Positions 31,788 through 41,600 are shown, counted from the stretch's first letter. The stretch is DNA of 64,000 bases from an uncultured Bacteroidales bacterium (GCA_905233895.1 CAJOFL010000016.1:1-64000), one strand, 5' to 3'. Numbers and translations are program-made. Notes: generated by a model from the sequence alone, not told the origin.

Positions 31788-34745
31788 TTATTTTTTAATA
31801 ACACGAACGGTGGCTCCGTCGACGGTGACGGTGTAGGTGCCGTTGGCATAACCGTTGAGGTCGAGGTCGTAGTTTTCGCCCTCAAACTTGGTCGTGAAGA
31901 CCACCTGACCCATGACGTTCATCACGCGAAGGGTGTGGATGGCCTTGCCATTGGTGACCTGCACAGTTGCCTTGCTGGTGGTGGGGTTGGGGTAGGTGCT
32001 GAGATAGACGCTGTCCTCGGTGAGTACGTCGACGAAGGACTGCGGGCAGGTACGGACGGTGGCGCCGGTGGTGCTGTTGGTCAGCTGCACGTAGTAGTAG
32101 TTGCTGCTGCTAAGACCGTTGGGATCTTGGTAGTACTGGCCGTACTGACCCATCTCTACTCCGTTGCAGAACCAGTTGTACTGGTCGTATTCGGCCACTT
32201 CGCCCTTGTTAACGATGGTCAGAACATCGCCGAAGATGGCGGTGACATAATCCTTGTTCATGCCGACGGTGAATTTGATGGTGATGGTGTCGCCAGTATA
32301 GGTCGGGTAGGCGCTGTTGCGGAGAACCAGTTTGGTGGTGTAATCGCCGGCCTTGGCGGTGTCGGGGATGATGAACTGGATGGTGGTGTCGTTGACGGTG
32401 CTGGTGTAAGCGGTTACATCAGCGAAGCCTTCGGCTTTGGCAGCGGCGTTGAAGAAGAGGGTGTACTCGTCGACCACGGCGGAAACACCGTTAATCTTGG
32501 CAAGTTTGAAGGTGATGGTGGCGGTGTCGGTGCAATAGCCGCGGAAACCTGCGTAGGCAGGATCATAGCTGTTCTGGTATCCGCCGCCGTCGCTACCATA
32601 GGCAGTGTTCGGGGTGATGGGGGCGAGGATGGTGGCGCTGTTCGAGTCGCCGACGATGGCATAGGCGGTGTCGAGTTTGTAGCTGGAGGCGTCGGTACCA
32701 CTGATGGTGTAGTGGGCCACGATGGTCTTGCCCTCACCGGGATACTGGTCGGTGAAGAGGGCGGTAGTGGTCAGCGTGACATTGTCGCTGCCATAGACGG
32801 TATTGAGGGTACCGGGGTTGGTAACCACTGCGTCGCGGGTATTGTCGTAGAATTTAACCATCTCGGCGGTAGTACCGGTTACGGTCAGCGTGGCGGGCAC
32901 AATGACAATGGTGCGGATGGTGTCTTCGTTGAAGTGGTAGTTGGGGTTGGGCGACGAGGCAATGACGCTGTAGGAACCGACGGCGCTGATGCTGTTGACG
33001 GTGTTGCCGAGGGGATCGATGTAGCGCAGGTCGGCGTTGATGATGTTGCCGTTATCGTCGGTAAAGGTGGCCGACACGGTGGTGATGGGGGCGCCGATGT
33101 AGGGGGTTGTTCCACCCACGCCGCTCCAGGTGAGGCCGTAGAGGCGGTTGTTGTACTGGGCATTGAGGGTCAGGTCGAAGGCGGGCATAGTGGTATAGAA
33201 TGCAGGCAGCCACGAATTGAAGATATGGCCCTCGAGAACCGGAACGTGGGTAAAGTCGATGGGAGCGCCCCAACGCAGCACCTGCGTCTCGGCGAAGCCG
33301 TCGGTGAAGGCGCCACCGCCAAGGTTCCAGGTGAGCAGGAAGGTGTCACGCTCGTAGTTGATGGCGACAACGGTGTCGTTGCCGGTGAAGGTTATGGTGA
33401 CGACGGTGTCGGTTTGGTTGTTGCAGAAGTAGTTGCGGATGTCGCGGACAGGTTCGCTCACGCTGTTGCCAATGACGTCGTAGTAGATGACGGTGTCACT
33501 GGTGGCCACGTTATTGTCGGCATCCAGAAGGTTGTGGGCGAAACGGACGCGCACGGTGCCGGGGGCGGGAGCTGCCCAGCGGACGTAGATGTTGGTGTCC
33601 TGGCTGAGGGTGTCGACAAGCATTTCCCAGCTATTGGTGAAGGCGGCATCGGTAAACCAGCCATTAATCACAGTGTCGCAGGTGGCAGGGAAGGGCGATG
33701 CCAGAACCGGACGAATTTTGTTGTCGGGCTGGTCGTAGTAGATGGTGGTGTCGTTGTTGGCGAAATCCCAGTTATGCCAGGTGACGGCGTAGCCGGGAAC
33801 AATGGTGTAGGGGAAAGAGGCAGCGTTGGCACCGGGGTTGGGTCCAAAGTGGAAACGGTTGGCGGTGTAAGCTGAGTATTCGGCACCGAAGCATCCACCG
33901 TTTATCAGGATGTTGGCTCCGCTGGCGGGGGTGATGAGTGCGTAGTTGCCGCTCTCGATGGTGGTGGCATGCTGGCCGGGGGTGAAGGAACCGAGCGAGT
34001 CGATGGCCTTCATGACGACGGCAGCCGCATCGGCCGAACCGGTAATCATGTTGAGCTTGCCGCCCATGACGGTAAGGGTGCCGGTGGTATGTGCGAGGTG
34101 GATGGCTCCGTTGACGGTATCGCCAGCGAAGTTGAGTACGACGGGGGCGAAGACGGTGTCGAGTAGGCCGGCAGGGCTGTTGTAGTTGAGGCGGATAGTG
34201 TCACCAGCGATGGCGTTGACGGTGGCATATTTGAGGGCGCTGTAGAAACTGTTGCGATAGGTAATCATGGGCAACTCGGAGAGCATGCTGCCGGCGGCTC
34301 CCACGGCGCTGGCGCCGGTGAGGTCGAGGCCGGTGGTGGTGCCGATGAAGAGGCTGGAGGCCTGGAAGACACCGTTCATGCGGTTGGAGACATTGCCCAG
34401 GACATAGGTCTTGCCGTTGACGTCGCGGAAGACAATCATCGAGCGGCTGAACTCAGTGCTGTCAACACTGCCGCTGGCGGTGTTGCCGCTGACGGTGAGG
34501 GTGTCGATGTAGGGGAGGGTGTCCACCTTCACGAGGTCGCCGGTGTAGCCGGCAGCCAGGAGGGCGGAGTCGACGAAGTAGGTGCGTCCGCTCACGGTGT
34601 CACCGTAGATGACGGCGCTGGCCAATGCGGCGTTGTCAAGGGTGAGGACTTCAACCTGCACGGTCTTGACCTGGGCCATGGCGTTGCCCACGGGCAGCAT
34701 TGCTGCAAGCAACGCGCCCATCAAGAGGGATAGTGTTTTCTTCAT
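31788..34745 (-). CDS. Secreted T9SS type A protein with Ig/YDG-like domains
   Basis: Start set at ATG 34745, where the signal peptide begins (MKKTLSLLMGALLAAMLPVG). The open frame extends 36 codons upstream through the intergenic hairpin and is not protein-like there. 985 residues. The N-terminal half resembles a right-handed repeat/β-rich region (NGGCFGAEYSAYTANRFHF). Then come InlB-like and FN-like β segments (TFLLTWNLGGGAFTDG), and an MBG/YDG-type domain (VKFYDNTRDAVVTNPGTLNT … VYGSDNVTLTTTALFTDQYP). The type A sorting domain is at the end (LSTYPNPTTSKATV … NGYANGTYTVTVDG). Likely surface adhesin or matrix protein. It is probably the first gene of an operon with the OmpA-family gene. Confidence 0.85.
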   Translation of the reverse strand: MKKTLSLLMGALLAAMLPVGNAMAQVKTVQVEVLTLDNAALASAVIYGDTVSGRTYFVDSALLAAGYTGDLVKVDTLPYIDTLTVSGNTASGSVDSTEFSRSMIVFRDVNGKTYVLGNVSNRMNGVFQASSLFIGTTTGLDLTGASAVGAAGSMLSELPMITYRNSFYSALKYATVNAIAGDTIRLNYNSPAGLLDTVFAPVVLNFAGDTVNGAIHLAHTTGTLTVMGGKLNMITGSADAAAVVMKAIDSLGSFTPGQHATTIESGNYALITPASGANILINGGCFGAEYSAYTANRFHFGPNPGANAASFPYTIVPGYAVTWHNWDFANNDTTIYYDQPDNKIRPVLASPFPATCDTVINGWFTDAAFTNSWEMLVDTLSQDTNIYVRWAAPAPGTVRVRFAHNLLDADNNVATSDTVIYYDVIGNSVSEPVRDIRNYFCNNQTDTVVTITFTGNDTVVAINYERDTFLLTWNLGGGAFTDGFAETQVLRWGAPIDFTHVPVLEGHIFNSWLPAFYTTMPAFDLTLNAQYNNRLYGLTWSGVGGTTPYIGAPITTVSATFTDDNGNIINADLRYIDPLGNTVNSISAVGSYSVIASSPNPNYHFNEDTIRTIVIVPATLTVTGTTAEMVKFYDNTRDAVVTNPGTLNTVYGSDNVTLTTTALFTDQYPGEGKTIVAHYTISGTDASSYKLDTAYAIVGDSNSATILAPITPNTAYGSDGGGYQNSYDPAYAGFRGYCTDTATITFKLAKINGVSAVVDEYTLFFNAAAKAEGFADVTAYTSTVNDTTIQFIIPDTAKAGDYTTKLVLRNSAYPTYTGDTITIKFTVGMNKDYVTAIFGDVLTIVNKGEVAEYDQYNWFCNGVEMGQYGQYYQDPNGLSSSNYYYVQLTNSTTGATVRTCPQSFVDVLTEDSVYLSTYPNPTTSKATVQVTNGKAIHTLRVMNVMGQVVFTTKFEGENYDLDLNGYANGTYTVTVDGATVRVIKK

Positions 34746-34786
34746 GTGTGTTAGTTTTATTTTATTTATTTTATTTTCTTCAAACC

Positions 34787-34867
34787 GGTGTTGCCTTTTC
34801 TCGGCAACCCTCAAGCGGCGGCCATGGGCATTGACGCTTGTGCGCATAGCCATGGCAGCCGCTTGAG
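34787..34867 (-). other. Two tandem hairpins between the coiled-coil lipoprotein and T9SS genes
   Basis: Outer hairpin: 18-bp arms CTCAAGCGGCGGCCATGG (34810-34827) and CCATGGCAGCCGCTTGAG (34850-34867) with one mismatch. A second stem, GTTGCC/GGCAAC, lies at about 34788-34809. On the minus-strand transcript they lie 22 bases after the lipoprotein stop and before the T9SS start. There is no T-run, so they may be processing, stabilising or attenuating structures rather than a full terminator. Confidence 0.7.
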
Positions 34868-34888
34868 GCGGGTATGCTTTCCGACGAC

Positions 34889-35761
34889 TTATTTGGTCGA
34901 AATGACCAGGTAGTCGGTGTATTTCCAGAACTGGGTGGGGTTGAGGATGCGGATGTAAGCGGTGACGCTGGCGTCCTCCTCATCGGCCACGAGTTCGTAG
35001 CTGTTTTCAGGATGCTGCGAGATGAGCTGAGGTTTCTTCTTGTTGACGGTGATGGTGGTCACCTTGGTGCGGTCGATCTCGGTGAAGAGCTCGGTGCTCA
35101 TGTCGGCCACGGTGCCCTGCTTGCGGCCGATGCCGATGAATCCGCCGGTCTTGTTGACGATACCGGCAGCCTTGAGTTCGCTGTAGCTTCCCACGACATA
35201 GTAGGCGCGGTTGGCGTCGGCCATCTGCTGGGCGATGTACTCGTCCTTCTGCTGGTTCGAGGCTGTCAGTTCGCTGACATTCTTGTTGAGGCCCTTGATG
35301 ACGACCTTGTTGTTCTCAAGCTCGGTGAGGAGCTCGGCAATCTGGTTCTCTTGAGCCTGGCTGCGCTCCTCGAGGCGAGTGATGTAGGCCTGGAGGTCGG
35401 CGTTCTTCTTGCTCAGTGAGTTGACGCGGGCGTTGAGGTTGGCGATTTTCTGCTTGTTGTCGGCCATCATGGATTCGATGGACTTCATCTGCGAGGCAAT
35501 CTCGTTCTTGTGGTTGTACGAGCCCTCGGTGTTGTTGCGGCGCATTTCCTGCACGGTGCTGTACTTGCTGTTGATGGCCGACATGTTCTCTTCTATGTCA
35601 TTGAGCATGTCGAAGAGATCGTTAATCTCGGTGTCTTTGGCTTCAACGACTGCCTGAAGCGAGTCGATGGTTGCCTTCTGATTGTCCAATTCCTTCTGGT
35701 TGCAGGCCACAAAAGCGGTCGAAACCAGGGCGAGGCTGAGAGCCAATAGGATTTTCTTCAT
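34889..35761 (-). CDS. Coiled-coil lipoprotein
   Basis: Start set at ATG 35761, giving a lipoprotein signal peptide (MKKILLALSLALVSTAFVAC, lipobox before Cys20). An upstream in-frame ATG adds an 18-residue basic stretch that would mask the signal. 290 residues. Residues 20-185 form long heptad-rich coiled coils (NQKATIDSLQAVVEAKDTEI, KQKIANLNARVNSLSKKNAD). The C-terminal part (190-290) is a small α/β domain with RAYYVVGSYSELKAAGIVNK and GGFIGIGRKQG. Similar lipoproteins are common in Bacteroidales and of unknown function. Anchored in a membrane facing the periplasm or surface. Confidence 0.8.
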   Translation of the reverse strand: MKKILLALSLALVSTAFVACNQKELDNQKATIDSLQAVVEAKDTEINDLFDMLNDIEENMSAINSKYSTVQEMRRNNTEGSYNHKNEIASQMKSIESMMADNKQKIANLNARVNSLSKKNADLQAYITRLEERSQAQENQIAELLTELENNKVVIKGLNKNVSELTASNQQKDEYIAQQMADANRAYYVVGSYSELKAAGIVNKTGGFIGIGRKQGTVADMSTELFTEIDRTKVTTITVNKKKPQLISQHPENSYELVADEEDASVTAYIRILNPTQFWKYTDYLVISTK

Positions 35762-35921
35762 AGTTTTTTTGATTTTTATTATTTTTGTTTTCTTTCTAAT
35801 CGTTAACCTTTTCACCCTAAAAGGGTTGCTTATTTAACGCCGTCTTTTTTCAATTATTGTATGTATATATATAAATTTTTGTTAAAAAATATTAAAAAAT
35901 GTATTTTTCGCCTGCGAAGGG

Positions 35922-35957
35922 GTAGGCGTTATATAGGCGTTGATAAGGCGTTGATAA
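35922..35957 (+). repeat. Dispersed intergenic repeat, copy 4 (degenerate short form)
   Basis: TAGGCGTTATA, TAGGCGTTGATA and AGGCGTTGATAAG units in tandem: the same GGCGTTGAT core as the other copies, without the AGGCGAAGGTGGGGT end. A CGCCTGCGAAGG stretch lies just before it. The surrounding 35762-36055 gap otherwise holds AT-rich sequence and the terminator below. Confidence 0.65.
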
Positions 35958-35983
35958 GTAGAAAAGCCTACAAGATATTGAAA

Positions 35984-36016
35984 AATAGGAGGTTAATGTA
36001 GAATTAACCTCCTATT
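35984..36016 (-). terminator. Terminator after the riboswitch-controlled T9SS gene
   Basis: Perfect 14-bp stem AATAGGAGGTTAAT / ATTAACCTCCTATT with a five-base loop, followed by T5 on the minus strand. Confidence 0.9.
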
Positions 36017-36055
36017 GCATTGATAATTAGAGAAAAAGCGTTTTGTAGCGCTTGG

Positions 36056-37162
36056 TCAGAGTTTGACAATCTTTTTCACGTTACCGTCCACGGAGAGCAT
36101 ATAGATGCCGGCGGGGAGGCTGGCGATGCTAAATGTATTGTTACCAGCGTGGAGGGTAAGTGTGGCCACGGTGCTTCCGTTGATGTCCATCAGGCGGGCT
36201 TCGCTGGCACTGGCGACGCTGATATTCAGGCGGTCAGCGGTGGGGTTGGGCCAGAAGGAGACCTCGGCCTCGTCGGCTTCGTTGATGGCGTTGGTGTTCT
36301 GGTTGATTACTGCCACGCCGTCAAGGTCGAAGCCTGAACTGTAGCTGTTGGTGGGCCAGGGGTCGTTCACCATGTGGCCGAAGGCATCGTAGGTGGCATA
36401 CAACGGGTTGATGCTGCCGACAACGTCGACGACACGCACGTGGGTGATGTTGTTGATATCGATACCGGTGCTGTCGCGGAGTTCCTCAAGGTCGAACGGG
36501 GTGCCGTAGCCCATCTTGTATTTTCCGGCGAGGTTGTTGATGAAGGTGGGGTCGACGCTGCTGGTGACCTGGCGAACTGTCTGTGTGAGGCTGGTGGCGG
36601 GGAAGCGGACGAAGCGCACACCGTCGGAACTTACCTCTACGAAGGCCAGTTCGAGGAAGTAGTCGTTGAACGAGTTCTCGAACACTGCGAAGTCGGGGCC
36701 TTCACCGTTCATGATGGGAAGGTCGAAAGTGACAGTGGCCGAGCCGCCGTCGCCGAGGGCAACAACGGAGAGGTTATCGTTCATCGTGCAGGGGCCAATG
36801 GCGTCCTGGGCGGAATGGTAGGAGACGAGGGGAGAGCCTTCGACACTGATGTTTTCAGGTCCGAGCTCGACAGTGCAGGCGGTAGCCCAGCCCTTGATGG
36901 CGGTGGAGTTGGCGGGGATGGCGGTGCAGCCTTCAGTACCCACGATGCCGCAGAAGGGGCCTGCGCCGAGAGGTTGGCTGGCGGCGTGGATGGTCATGGG
37001 GTAGACGTAGGTGTACCACCAATAGTTGTAGGTGTTATCGTAGGTGCTGTCGACGATGACGCCTGCGGCGGGGTCGGCCCATTTCTCAAAGTCGCCGTCG
37101 CTTAAGGTCTGGCCAAGGCCCATGTCCATGATGCCATTGTTGGTGCTGCCCCACGACGGCGA
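36056..37162 (-). CDS. C-terminal part of the B12-riboswitch-controlled T9SS surface protein (after frameshift)
   Basis: Continues the product of 37086-38294 in the next frame: WGSTNNGIMDMGLGQTLSDG picks up exactly where the upstream fragment loses its frame. It then carries a surface domain with GSATVTFDLPIMNGEGPDFA, VFENSFNDYFLELAFVEVSS and DGVRFVRFPA. The same domain has ITHVRVVDVVG and a PWPTNSYSSGFDLDGVAVIN end. This domain is widespread in secreted 'cell surface' proteins. The C-terminus is a type A sorting domain (VSFWPNPTADRLNI … SLPAGIYMLSVDG … KKIVKL). Exact N-terminal boundary is arbitrary because no start codon of its own is expected. With one base removed near 37160 the whole gene would encode 745 residues. 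Confidence 0.75.
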   Translation of the reverse strand, partial: SPSWGSTNNGIMDMGLGQTLSDGDFEKWADPAAGVIVDSTYDNTYNYWWYTYVYPMTIHAASQPLGAGPFCGIVGTEGCTAIPANSTAIKGWATACTVELGPENISVEGSPLVSYHSAQDAIGPCTMNDNLSVVALGDGGSATVTFDLPIMNGEGPDFAVFENSFNDYFLELAFVEVSSDGVRFVRFPATSLTQTVRQVTSSVDPTFINNLAGKYKMGYGTPFDLEELRDSTGIDINNITHVRVVDVVGSINPLYATYDAFGHMVNDPWPTNSYSSGFDLDGVAVINQNTNAINEADEAEVSFWPNPTADRLNISVASASEARLMDINGSTVATLTLHAGNNTFSIASLPAGIYMLSVDGNVKKIVKL

Positions 37163-37760
37163 GGCTGACGGTGCCGTCATTGAAGAGGATGTCGTTGAGC
37201 ATGCCAGTGCCGGTGTAGCTGAAGCGTGGGTCGGCGGCTGCGATGGCATCCATCATGTCGGCGACGGTGGCACTGTTGTTCCAGCGGAAGCCCCAAGCCA
37301 GTGCGGTGTCGGCCCAGTTGACTGCAAGTACGGCTTCGTTCGAGCCTTCGCCAATCCAGTATTCAATCAGGTTAAAGTCGATGGTGGCCTCGACGAGGTT
37401 GGTGTCGGGATTGGTAGAGGGCACACTGACGGGGTGGATGGTCATGGGATAGACGTAGGTGTACCACCAATAGTTGTAGGTGTTATCGTAGGTGCTGTCA
37501 ACAATGACGCCTGCGGCGGGGTCGGCCCATTTCTCAAAGTCGCCGTCGCTTAAGGTCTGGCCAAGGCCCATGTCCATGATGCCATTGTTGGTGCTGCCCC
37601 ACTTGAAGAGGATGTCGTTGAGCATGCCAGTGCCGGTGTAGCTGAAGCGCGGGTCAGCGGCGGCGATACCATCCATCATGTCGGCGACGGTGGCGGTGCC
37701 ATTCCAGCGGTAGCCCCATGCGAGGGCGGTGTCGGCCCAGTTGACGGCGAGGACGGCCTC
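37003..37760 (-). repeat. Tandem in-gene duplication (two copies, about 420-450 bp)
   Basis: 37003-37162 matches 37451-37603 almost perfectly (I count two differences). Beyond it 37182-37320 matches 37605-37745 less well. The two halves are offset by 448 and 423 bases; the 25-base difference is an indel at 37157-37181. Each copy encodes one WVG(T/E)GSNEAVLAVNWADTAL domain. Confidence 0.85.
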
Positions 37761-38294
37761 GTTAGAGCCGGTGCCGACCCAGTAGACGATGTCGCTGAAG
37801 GCGATGGTGGCCTCGACGGGAGTGGAGCCGGCGTTTGGGTCGGTGGCAGCGGTGGCGGTGGTGAGGGTGAAGTTGCAACTGCTGCTGATTTCCATCAAAT
37901 CGTCGTTGGTCATGGCCTGGCTGCCGTAGGCGCCGGCATAACCACCATTGATGGTGTAGCACCAGTAGCTTAGCGAGGAGCCGGAGACGAGTGTGCCGTC
38001 GTTGTAGCCGATGCTGGTCACGAAGCCGGAGCTGATGGCGTAGGCCACGCGAGAGTCATAAGTGGCGATTGTGTCGAGCATGTTGGCGGCTGTTGCCGAG
38101 CCGTTCCAGCGAACACCCCATGCCAGGGCGAAGTTATTGCCGCTGGGATTGTCATCCCATCCGATGACCACGACAGCCTGGTTGCTGCCAGTACCCACCC
38201 AGTACTGCACACTGGATGCAGGGAATGTGATTGTGGCCATGGCACCGAAAGAGAGCACCAAGCCTAATGCTAACGTAAGTACTTTTTTTACCAT
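37086..38294 (-). CDS. N-terminal part of a B12-riboswitch-controlled T9SS surface protein, frameshifted
   Basis: Start at ATG 38294 gives a signal peptide (MVKKVLTLALGLVLSFGAMA). An upstream ATG at 38333 would add 13 residues before it. Three copies of one domain follow, each opening YW(V/I)GxGSNxAVxVxxWxD and A(L)AWGxRWNxxATxAxMxDxI. The third loses frame at about 37160: after NDGTVSLAV the codons read VGQHQQWHHG, whereas removing one G gives AVWGSTNNG in the C-terminal frame. Copy 2 has a 24-base in-frame deletion at the same point. A cobalamin riboswitch lies upstream, so B12 should repress expression. The role is inferred to be capture or use of a corrinoid at the surface; an adhesin role is the alternative. 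Confidence 0.75.
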   Translation of the reverse strand: MVKKVLTLALGLVLSFGAMATITFPASSVQYWVGTGSNQAVVVIGWDDNPSGNNFALAWGVRWNGSATAANMLDTIATYDSRVAYAISSGFVTSIGYNDGTLVSGSSLSYWCYTINGGYAGAYGSQAMTNDDLMEISSSCNFTLTTATAATDPNAGSTPVEATIAFSDIVYWVGTGSNEAVLAVNWADTALAWGYRWNGTATVADMMDGIAAADPRFSYTGTGMLNDILFKWGSTNNGIMDMGLGQTLSDGDFEKWADPAAGVIVDSTYDNTYNYWWYTYVYPMTIHPVSVPSTNPDTNLVEATIDFNLIEYWIGEGSNEAVLAVNWADTALAWGFRWNNSATVADMMDAIAAADPRFSYTGTGMLNDILFNDGTVSLAVVGQHQQWHHGHGPWPDLKRRRL

Positions 38295-38428
38295 ATTGAT
38301 ATTGTTTTTGTTAGTTAATACTTTCAATGTCAATATCGGTAACGGAAAATTTCGGGGGAAAAGACCTGCAAGTGGCGCAAACCTTCTGTCACCGGATGCT
38401 TTTTCCTCGAAAGCGGTACCGATTAATC

Positions 38429-38602
38429 TAGTTTGGCAGGTCTTCTGGCTTGCTCTTTCAGGCCCTGTCTTCCCATACGGCTATGGCGTCGTACAGTGAC
38501 ATAAATGATTGGGCTTCAATTCGTGAGCTTACAGCAGCGGGACTGCGCCGGACTCTCACCGGCTTCCCTCTTGGCGCCCTCATCGGGCGACCAAACTGGG
38601 TG
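38429..38602 (-). promoter_or_regulatory. Cobalamin (AdoCbl-type) riboswitch
   Basis: Minus strand, in order: P1 arm AGTTTGG, GCCGGTGAGAGTCCGGC, the core GCGCAGTCCCGCTGCTGT, and the B12 box AGCCAGAAGACCTGCC near the 3' end. The closing P1 arm is CCAAACT. These are all canonical. The 3' end is about 135 bases before the T9SS gene's ATG at 38294. Binding of adenosylcobalamin to this class usually lowers expression. It is transcribed from its own promoter at 38603-38634. Confidence 0.96.
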
Positions 38603-38634
38603 CAAAAGTACAAATAAAAAACGAAGTGGCAAAA
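38603..38634 (-). promoter_or_regulatory. Promoter of the cobalamin riboswitch transcript
   Basis: Minus strand: TTTTG (38634-38630), 19-bp spacer, TACTTTTG (38610-38603). It abuts the last codon of the upstream T9SS gene (stop at 38635). Confidence 0.8.
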
Positions 38635-41600
38635 TTATTTTTTTAGTTCACGAAGCACTTCTATAATGCCAGTATGCTTCACGACGCCGTAAGGACCTTG
38701 GGCCAAGAATCGGTAATAATAGGTGCCGTCGGGGCTATTGGTTATATTGGGATACCAGAAATCGGCGTCTGTGCGTATGTTGCTTACATGAAATACTTCG
38801 GCGCCCCATTGGTTGTATATCCAGAGCTCGTTGATGGGGTAGTTGCTGTATTCGACAAGATTAACCACCTTCCAGAAGTCGTTCGTGTTATCGCCGTTTG
38901 GGGTGACAAGGTTCGGGAACTGGAGGTAGTCGTTGGTAATGGTGACTGGGTGGAAGGCTGTGTCAATACAGGTGTGTTGTATAGTGGTATCGGCTGCTGT
39001 CTGGAACCAGTATGCGATGAGTTGAACTTCGTAGTCGCCTTGCATGTAGTCGCCGGGTTGGCCCCAGTGATAGAATGGGTTGACTTCGGTGGTGGTATAA
39101 TAGTCGAGTGAGCCAGCTTGTGTTGGTATGCGCCAGAGGTAGTCAAGCGAGTCGATAGGTTCCGAGCGGTTTGTGAACTGCACTTCTGGCCGTTCAATTG
39201 GAGGGTTGATACCAGGGCCTCCGGTGTATTGCCAATCGAACTCGGCCAGGGGGGTGCGGAAGATATAGATTGGGTATCCGACTGTATCCATGCAGCCGTC
39301 AATGGCGGATTGGGCAATCAGTTGGAATGAGGCAGTCTCGGCGTATGTCGGCAGCGGAAGCATGGCTTCGTTTGTGGTCGAGGTGAGTGTGTCGTCATTT
39401 GCAGTTAGAGTCCAGAGCCATGTCATAGAACTGGGCGTGGTGTCGCGCAGGAAAAGAGTGTCTGGTGCGCAGCCGAAGAGAATGGTATCTGCGGGATGCC
39501 ATACAGCACTGTCAAGTCTGTAAATGGGATAGAGCCTGTAGCCTGTGTCACGTGGGGTGAGCGTCACATGCACAAGGCTGTCGCATCCGAATTGGTTGTG
39601 TAACATGGTGTCGAAACTGCATGGCGGCGTCATGCCGTTCTCCATGAAGCGCCAAGGCTGGTTTGGGCAAACAATGATAGAGTCGGTCGTTTCATGTTTA
39701 GGATTGATTGTAAGATGTAGCCTGTGGATACTGTCACAGCCTGCCATATTGGTGTAGGTGAAGTCGCATACGGTGTCGGTCAGGAACCATTCACCGCGAT
39801 AGTTCAGGTGCTCACAGGTTGTGGCCATAGTGTCGATTATTGCCGTGTCGAGCAAAATTAGTTTGAGTAACTGTATAGTGTCGCAGTTCTGGTGTAAAGT
39901 GTAAATGCCTGCCGTGCTGTACAGACTGTCGTATAAAAGAAGTGATTGGTTTTCACAGATAGCAGTGTCGATAGTGTCGAATGGCAGTGTGAGATGCAAT
40001 GTGGCGAAAGCTGTGTCGTTGCAGTCGCCGCCTGGCATGGAGGCGATGAGCATTACTGTGTAGGTGCCGGTGTCGTAGTAATAAACAGTTGGATAACGCA
40101 GGGTTGAGGTACCATGCGGCCCGAAGTTCCACCTCACCGACTCGCATGTGGTGACGGTGTCGCCCACATGATGGCTGTGGTCTTGGAAATCAACACGGAA
40201 ACGGCAGTTTTCACGTGTTACGGTGTAGGAAAAATCAGCTTCGGGCCATACCAGTCGCGAGAGGACATTCAATGTCACCGAGCAGGTAGGGTCGCCGATA
40301 AATCCCATATCGCAGTAGTAATAGTGTCCATCTACGGGAATCCTTGCAGTCCGCTCGGTCGATATGGTTGCATTATTGTCATCGCGGTACCAGCGGTAAT
40401 TGAACCCTTCAGGGGCGCTAATTATATTGCTGTCGCTTTCGGAGCAAAAGGAGAACTGTAGGGTCTTTTTAGCGCACGATATGTTGTAGTAGGCGTAGCC
40501 GAAGTGGGCACCAGCGCTGCAGTCGTAAGTGGTCAGACGCAGACGAACAGACTGCCCGTGATAGTCTGACAGGTTGATACCCACGATGGTCCAGTCTTTC
40601 CATAGCACCGTGGTGCCAACCCAAATAAATGATCTCCATCCCAATTCTGAACTTGATACAAAGTCGTAGGAGTTACAGGCCGCAGGTTCGATTAGTTTGC
40701 CGTCCGCATCAAGCATCTCAATGCGGAAACGTGGTTGGCTGGAGGAGTCGTGGTCTGGATCCTGCATGACGGCGGCATATTTGAGGATGAGCATATCGAA
40801 GTCGGTGGTGTCGACATCAATGTTATACTCCATAGCCTCGGCCTGTGCTCCTGTCTGCCAGTTGCCCAGTCTTATGGAGTAAGACTCTCCGGGTGGAACA
40901 ATGTACAGGTGCGACCCGGATGCTGCGACTATTGGGTCGGTCATCGGGGTATTGTGGCATATCAGATGACGACTTGTGGGATCTTGTGGGTTATTGCTGG
41001 TTGTGATATAGCCAACATGTTGGTAGGGCTTGGCATAGGTGCCATAATATGGTGTACATTTGTTTGAAAAGAGTGATGCTAGGTTGACGCAGGGTGTCGA
41101 GTCGCAAGGTATGTTCGAGACGGTTACGATGACTGATTCCGTATCTGTCATAATGCATGCGTTAGCGGCTCCCGAGAATCCGCTCCAGCGGAAGTTGTAG
41201 TAGCCAGGGGGCAAGTAGAGGTCTAGCGAGTTTCCTGTCTGGCTTGGATTGTTGTATAAAGTGTCTTCGAGGTTGGTGGTTACGGTTATAGAGAATGGCT
41301 GGTTGGCATACGTATCCCATGCCAGGTGTACGGTGTCTCCATTGCATTCGCCGTTGTATATACTCCAGGCCCACGAATTGTTGAGATTGGCACTAATGTC
41401 GCAAACGGCATGCTCAATCCTGAAATTGCCAGCAAAACCTAGGCTTGATGAGATGGAAAGGTTGTCGATGTAGCAATCGGTCGAGCTTTTTTTGACGTGG
41501 AAGCAGATATGACGATGGGAGGGGTTGGCCGACGAAAGGTCCACAATATAGCGATGCCAGTTATCTCCATAGTCTTCGAATTCACTTATTGGGCTAAAAC

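Noticed and set aside
30199-33875. Long plus-strand open frames opposite the OmpA-family and T9SS genes
   Set aside because: Their translations are Val/Gly/Asp low complexity, the mirror of Asn/Thr/Ala-rich coding on the other strand. The true genes have signal peptides and sorting or OmpA domains.
37086-37249. Programmed ribosomal frameshifting in the riboswitch-controlled gene
   Set aside because: No slippery heptamer and no downstream pseudoknot are evident at the junction; a one-base insertion beside a duplicated segment is simpler.
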